From an uncultured SAR116 cluster alpha proteobacterium (lineage in GTDB: Bacteria > Pseudomonadota > Alphaproteobacteria > Puniceispirillales > Marisalimonadaceae), in the NCBI GenBank assembly GCA_902619615.1, contig CACNFD010000007.1, positions 1-64,000 on the forward strand: a stretch of 64,000 nt of DNA, read 5' to 3'. The notes below the pieces were generated by a model. It ran no database searches and was not told the DNA's origin. It saw only the letters and a program-made list of their open reading frames with translations. Positions 60,708 through 64,000 of the stretch are shown here, in pieces; positions within the stretch are counted from its first letter, which is position 1; each line of letters begins with the position of its first letter. A program made the translations under genes and the position numbers.

Positions 60708-61442
60708 TCAAAGACCTGTACTTAGTCCGCCATCAACAGCTATTGTGGCACCAGTCATATAGGTGTTTAGTGGATTTACTAACATAGAAATAATTACATT
60801 AAGTTCTTCTACAGTAGCAAATCTTTTGAGAGGAATTTTCTTTTTAAGTAAAAAGCCTGCATCACCTTCTAATTGTTTTCTATTGATGTCCGTAAGTATG
60901 TAGCCTGGCGCAAGTGCATTAACACATATATTATATTTTGCTAATTCAATTGATTGAGATTTAGTAATTTGTATTAAAGCAGCTTTAGTTGCAGAATATG
61001 CTCCAACAAATGATAAAGGTCTATAACCAAGAGTGGAAGCAATGTTAATAATTTTCCCATTTTTATTTTTAATCATATTTGGAATTAAAGCATTTGATAC
61101 ATTAATTGATCCTAATAAATTAGTATCAATTATTTTTGTTAAATCTGAATAAGTTTCTTCATGTAACAATTTAGTATTTGCAATACCTGCATTATTTATC
61201 AAGGCGTAGATGTTTATATCATTTAAAATCTTCTTAACTTGCAACTCATCTGTAATGTCAAGTTCTAAATATGAATGACCTAGATCTTGATTAGGTAGAG
61301 ATAAAATAACTGATTTTAGATTTTGTATATTACGTCCAACACCAATAATTTGGAAACCATCCTGTGCTAATACCTTAGAAAAATTGGCACCTAACCCTCT
61401 GCTTGCACCTGTTATTAAAACAGTGTTAGATTGAATAGTCAT
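60708..61442 (-). CDS. SDR-family oxidoreductase (acyl-CoA or ketoacyl type)
   Basis: The 244-residue SDR has TGASRGLGANFSKVL (10-24), LINNAGIANT, NIASTLGYRP with the catalytic Ser, Y-x3-K in AYSATKAAL, and ATIAVDGGLSTG. It is the first gene of a two-gene minus-strand unit with the ACAD gene. In the lva operon of Pseudomonas an SDR acts after the ACAD on 3-hydroxyacyl-CoA; a similar role is possible here. Confidence 0.87.
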   Translation of the reverse strand: MTIQSNTVLITGASRGLGANFSKVLAQDGFQIIGVGRNIQNLKSVILSLPNQDLGHSYLELDITDELQVKKILNDINIYALINNAGIANTKLLHEETYSDLTKIIDTNLLGSINVSNALIPNMIKNKNGKIINIASTLGYRPLSFVGAYSATKAALIQITKSQSIELAKYNICVNALAPGYILTDINRKQLEGDAGFLLKKKIPLKRFATVEELNVIISMLVNPLNTYMTGATIAVDGGLSTGL

Positions 61443-61506
61443 ATATTATATACCTAAAATTTTTTTAAGTGTGATATTTCAATAATAATAAATTAGTCAA
61501 GTAAAT

Positions 61507-62547
61507 ATGTCAGTAAAAAATAAAATTAATAGTATAAATCTTTGGTTAAAAAAAAACACATCAATTAATGAACAAATTTTATCTATTAAAAAGTTTGAAA
61601 CAGGACAATCTAATCCTACATTTATTTTGAAATCAGACCATAAAAGCTTTGTGCTTAGATCTAAGCCAATAGGAAATCTCCTTAGAGGTGCACATCGAAT
61701 TGACAGAGAATATAAAGTGATGAGTGCTTTAACAAATTCAAAAATTCCTACTCCTAAAATGTATGGATATTGTAATGATGGAGATATAATTGGAAGTGAA
61801 TTTTATGTTATGGAATTTATAAATGGTGCTCACGAGTTTGATCCAGATCTTCCAAATTATACAATAGAACAAAGAGATAAAATATATAAACATAAGATTA
61901 AAATTTTGGCAGAATTAGTTAAATTAGATTTAAAAAAAATAGGTTTAGAGAATTTTGGTAAACCTTATGGTTACCTTGAAAGACAAATCAGTTTATGGAT
62001 AAAACAATACAGAGACTCAGAAACAAAGCATATAAAAAGTATGGAATACTTAATAGATACCATACCAAAATATATTCCACCTGAAATAGATAATTTGAAA
62101 CCATGTCTTTTACACGGCGATTTTCGTTTAGATAATATGATTTTAGAAAAAAATAAATATATTCCAAGAATAATTGGTTTGTTAGATTGGGAATTATCAA
62201 CACTATCACCCCCTTTTATTGATTTATCGTACTGGGTATTAATGCTTAGATTCGAAAAAACATGGCCAATAGGTGGTCTAAGTAATTTTAATAATCAAAA
62301 GTTTTATTCTGGTATACCAACTGAAGAAAAAATTTTAGAAAATTATTTAAATTTAACTAGTTTAGATAAGCCAAAATATTGGAAGTTTTTACTAGCATTT
62401 AATTGTTTTAGATTTGCAGGGATTCTTCAAGGGATAGCAAAGCGTGTTATTGATGGAAATAACTCAGGTGAAAATGCCTATGAAGTAGGAGAACAAGCAG
62501 AACCAGTTGCTGATTTAGGTTCAAAAATACTCAAAGAATACCTCTAA
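61507..62547 (+). CDS. APH-family phosphotransferase (ACAD10/11 N-domain or LvaA-like)
   Basis: The 346-residue kinase-like protein has FETGQSNPTFIL at the N-lobe, FYVMEFINGAHEF hinge, the Brenner motif LLHGDFRLDNMI (H203-N210, D205) and GLLDWELSTLSPPFIDLSYW with the metal-binding Asp. The pattern is that of the APH domain fused to ACAD in ACAD10/11. Such kinases phosphorylate the 4-hydroxyl of acyl-CoA. It is divergent from the SDR-ACAD unit across 64 bases and converges with the MFS gene (17-base overlap). Confidence 0.9.
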   Translation: MSVKNKINSINLWLKKNTSINEQILSIKKFETGQSNPTFILKSDHKSFVLRSKPIGNLLRGAHRIDREYKVMSALTNSKIPTPKMYGYCNDGDIIGSEFYVMEFINGAHEFDPDLPNYTIEQRDKIYKHKIKILAELVKLDLKKIGLENFGKPYGYLERQISLWIKQYRDSETKHIKSMEYLIDTIPKYIPPEIDNLKPCLLHGDFRLDNMILEKNKYIPRIIGLLDWELSTLSPPFIDLSYWVLMLRFEKTWPIGGLSNFNNQKFYSGIPTEEKILENYLNLTSLDKPKYWKFLLAFNCFRFAGILQGIAKRVIDGNNSGENAYEVGEQAEPVADLGSKILKEYL

Positions 62548-63709
62548 ATTTTCTATTAAGAAATCTTGTGGGATTAATCATTAATATAGAAGCGATAAAA
62601 AGTGATATTGAGGATATAGTTAAAGCAACACTATAAGAATTAAATAAATCAATTATAACTCCACCAAAATAAGGTCCTATCATTTGTCCTATACTAAATG
62701 ATGAAGTTAAAATGGCAGTAGAGACTCTAATTGATCCTTTATATCTAGACTGACCCTCTAATAATGCCAGTGCAGTTATTGGTATAAACGTTGAGCCAAG
62801 TAAAATAGACGCAGAAGTAATCCCAACTTTATTTTCTAATAGCACTGGCATTAAAACTCCTAACCCCATTATAGCACAAGCTAAAAAAAGAGCTAAATCA
62901 TTGCCAATTTTTTCACCAAACCATGGCCAAAAAATAACCATAGGTATGCCTGCTAAACCTACTAACAACCAAACATACATTTCAGTAGCTTCCAAACCGG
63001 ATGTTTCCCTAGCCATGGCTGAAATAAAAGTCCCCAGAATTACGTATCCAAAACCGTACAAACCATATGAAATAGAAATTAAAGAAAAACTTAAATTATT
63101 TTTATAATTTGAATTTTGAGAATATGAATGCTGCAAAATTTCGTTAGGAGTATATATAAAAATTGGAACAGCTAAAATTACTGATAACATAGCTACACCA
63201 ATCCATAAATCATCCCAATGGAAACCTAATTCTCCTAAAATTGCAACTAGAATGGAAGATATGACTATTCCAAAACCTACACCAATGAAGTGTGAAGTGC
63301 TAAGTGATTTTTTCCCTAATGCTTGTATGCTTGGTAGAATTAACGCTGTGCCAAATATGAGAACAAAAGCACTGGATAAACCACTTATAAATCGAATAAT
63401 AATAAAAAACAACACTTCATCATCTATGCTCATTAAAAATGTAGTTGATATTGAAAGAACTATAGAAATAAAAAAAACTAGCTTAACTCTTTTTTTAAAA
63501 ATTGACGAAATTGATAACAGTGAACCACATAGGTACCCAAAAAAGTTCCATGAGGCAATTAAACCACCTTCAGTTTTAGTAATATTTAACTCTTCTAACA
63601 TAAAGGGTAGTATAGGAGTATAAGTAAACCTACCAATACCTATTGCTAGAGCAAGAGCGGCTGTTCCAGTTAAAATTAAGACTAAAACTTTATAATTAAA
63701 ATTTTTCAT
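62531..63709 (-). CDS. MFS transporter of the YbfB/YjiJ family
   Basis: The 392-residue protein has twelve membrane segments. It starts with AIGIGRFTYTPILPFML, which is the YbfB/YjiJ entry motif, followed by ISSIFKKRVK and GVGFGIVISSIL, with a short central loop (SYSQNSNYKN). The substrate is unknown. Beside a hydroxyacyl-CoA gene set it may import or export an organic acid. Confidence 0.9.
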   Translation of the reverse strand: MKNFNYKVLVLILTGTAALALAIGIGRFTYTPILPFMLEELNITKTEGGLIASWNFFGYLCGSLLSISSIFKKRVKLVFFISIVLSISTTFLMSIDDEVLFFIIIRFISGLSSAFVLIFGTALILPSIQALGKKSLSTSHFIGVGFGIVISSILVAILGELGFHWDDLWIGVAMLSVILAVPIFIYTPNEILQHSYSQNSNYKNNLSFSLISISYGLYGFGYVILGTFISAMARETSGLEATEMYVWLLVGLAGIPMVIFWPWFGEKIGNDLALFLACAIMGLGVLMPVLLENKVGITSASILLGSTFIPITALALLEGQSRYKGSIRVSTAILTSSFSIGQMIGPYFGGVIIDLFNSYSVALTISSISLFIASILMINPTRFLNRKFRGIL

Positions 63710-63843
63710 AAAATATCAATTCTTTAGTATCAAATTTAATGTGCTTTTTATTTTAAGTAAAACAAACAATAAATTAAGATTATTGATTGACCAAAATGAA
63801 AAATATGTTTCAAATGAGAATTTAAACAATTTATGATCAAAAA

Positions 63844-64000
63844 ATGGATAATTTTTTTTCTATTAAAAATGAAACTGAAAACATAGTTAGGATTGAATTA
63901 ACTAACGGTGAAAAACACAATCCATTATCTCTACAATTAATAAAAAATCTTACAAAAGCTCTAGGAGATGTTTCTGCGCAAACTAAAATAAAAGTAATAA
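63844..64000 (+). CDS. Enoyl-CoA hydratase/isomerase family protein, 5' end (cut by window edge)
   Basis: Only the first 52 codons are in the window. From the ATG at 63844 they read MDNFFSIKNETENIVRIEL, then a NGEKHNPLSLQLIKNLTKAL segment and IKVI, the crotonase N-terminal pattern (NPLS in place of the usual NALS). The gene is divergent from the MFS gene with about 134 bases between. It would fit hydration of an enoyl-CoA made by the ACAD enzyme. Family call is moderate because the active site is outside. Confidence 0.72.
   Translation, partial: MDNFFSIKNETENIVRIELTNGEKHNPLSLQLIKNLTKALGDVSAQTKIKVI

Noticed and set aside
1-64000. CRISPR arrays, tRNA or rRNA genes, insertion sequences and prophage
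   Set aside because: I saw no regularly spaced repeats, no tRNA cloverleaf candidates in the gaps (all under about 212 bases), and no transposase, integrase or phage structural genes. The T7-lysozyme-type amidase alone is not evidence of a prophage.

Overview
The window is strongly AT-rich (visibly around 30% GC) and tightly packed, with no gene-free stretch longer than about 210 bases. It looks like the chromosome of a streamlined Gram-negative alphaproteobacterium, probably a free-living marine lineage. The support is the adjacent gapR (DUF2312) and DUF1244 genes next to pyrF and queF, a short MntR, and full LPS-heptose and dTDP-rhamnose gene sets, all with low-GC codon use. The lineage is an inference. 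I saw no tRNA, rRNA, transposase, phage gene or CRISPR array.

Region 1 (1-8091) holds the end of a radical SAM/SPASM protein, two Fe(II)/2-oxoglutarate dioxygenase-like proteins, and a compact set of SGNH hydrolase, carbamoyltransferase, a 50-residue DUF5989 protein and an SxtJ-like membrane protein. The SPASM protein and the neighbouring PhyH-like protein share an unusual C-terminal repeat built around a YF(A/V)V core.

Region 2 (8092-18121) is a ten-gene minus-strand operon. From its 5' end it runs: a ColD-like sugar 3-dehydratase with His in place of the PLP lysine, a zinc dehydrogenase, a GT2, a phosphodiesterase-like protein, a large membrane protein, a second zinc dehydrogenase, a pentulose-phosphate epimerase, a TIM-barrel isomerase, a tandem nucleotidyltransferase and a GtrA protein. 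Together these suggest an activated polyol-phosphate or deoxysugar for a surface polymer.

Region 3 (18190-26601) holds manC with two wall-hydrolase genes, the four dTDP-L-rhamnose genes split over both strands, gmhA, a NeuB without its SAF domain, and a sugar isomerase.

Region 4 (26687-39899) is a twelve-gene plus-strand operon: GT9, an MsbA/PglK-like ABC exporter, two CMP-nonulosonate synthetases, four SDRs, an aldo/keto reductase, a capsule-type glycosyltransferase, an orphan Rossmann dehydrogenase, and an 800-residue fusion of an FAD oxidoreductase to a full NeuB. The usual UDP-sugar steps of sialic, legionaminic or pseudaminic acid synthesis are absent. This is the best candidate here for an undescribed pathway, probably making an unusual nonulosonic acid.

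Region 5 (39908-46410) is a minus-strand block for ADP-L-glycero-D-manno-heptose (split HldC and HldA, plus HldD), a WecA/MraY-type initiating transferase, a short MurQ-like SIS protein and two more glycosyltransferase-like genes.

Region 6 (46416-57955) is housekeeping: pyrC, an FMN reductase, pterin dehydratase, acetoacetyl-CoA synthetase, an MFS carrier, queF, pyrF, gapR, DUF1244, mntR with a near-consensus DtxR/IdeR-type operator, an ArnT-like transferase, sufE and two RNA methyltransferases.

Region 7 (58032-64000) holds a GT2 and then separate genes for a haloacid-dehalogenase-type HAD, an acyl-CoA dehydrogenase, an SDR and an APH-type kinase, followed by an MFS carrier and the start of an enoyl-CoA hydratase. 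The HAD, APH and ACAD types are those fused in ACAD10, and APH, ACAD and SDR are also the core of the Pseudomonas lva operon. This suggests 4-hydroxyacyl-CoA catabolism.
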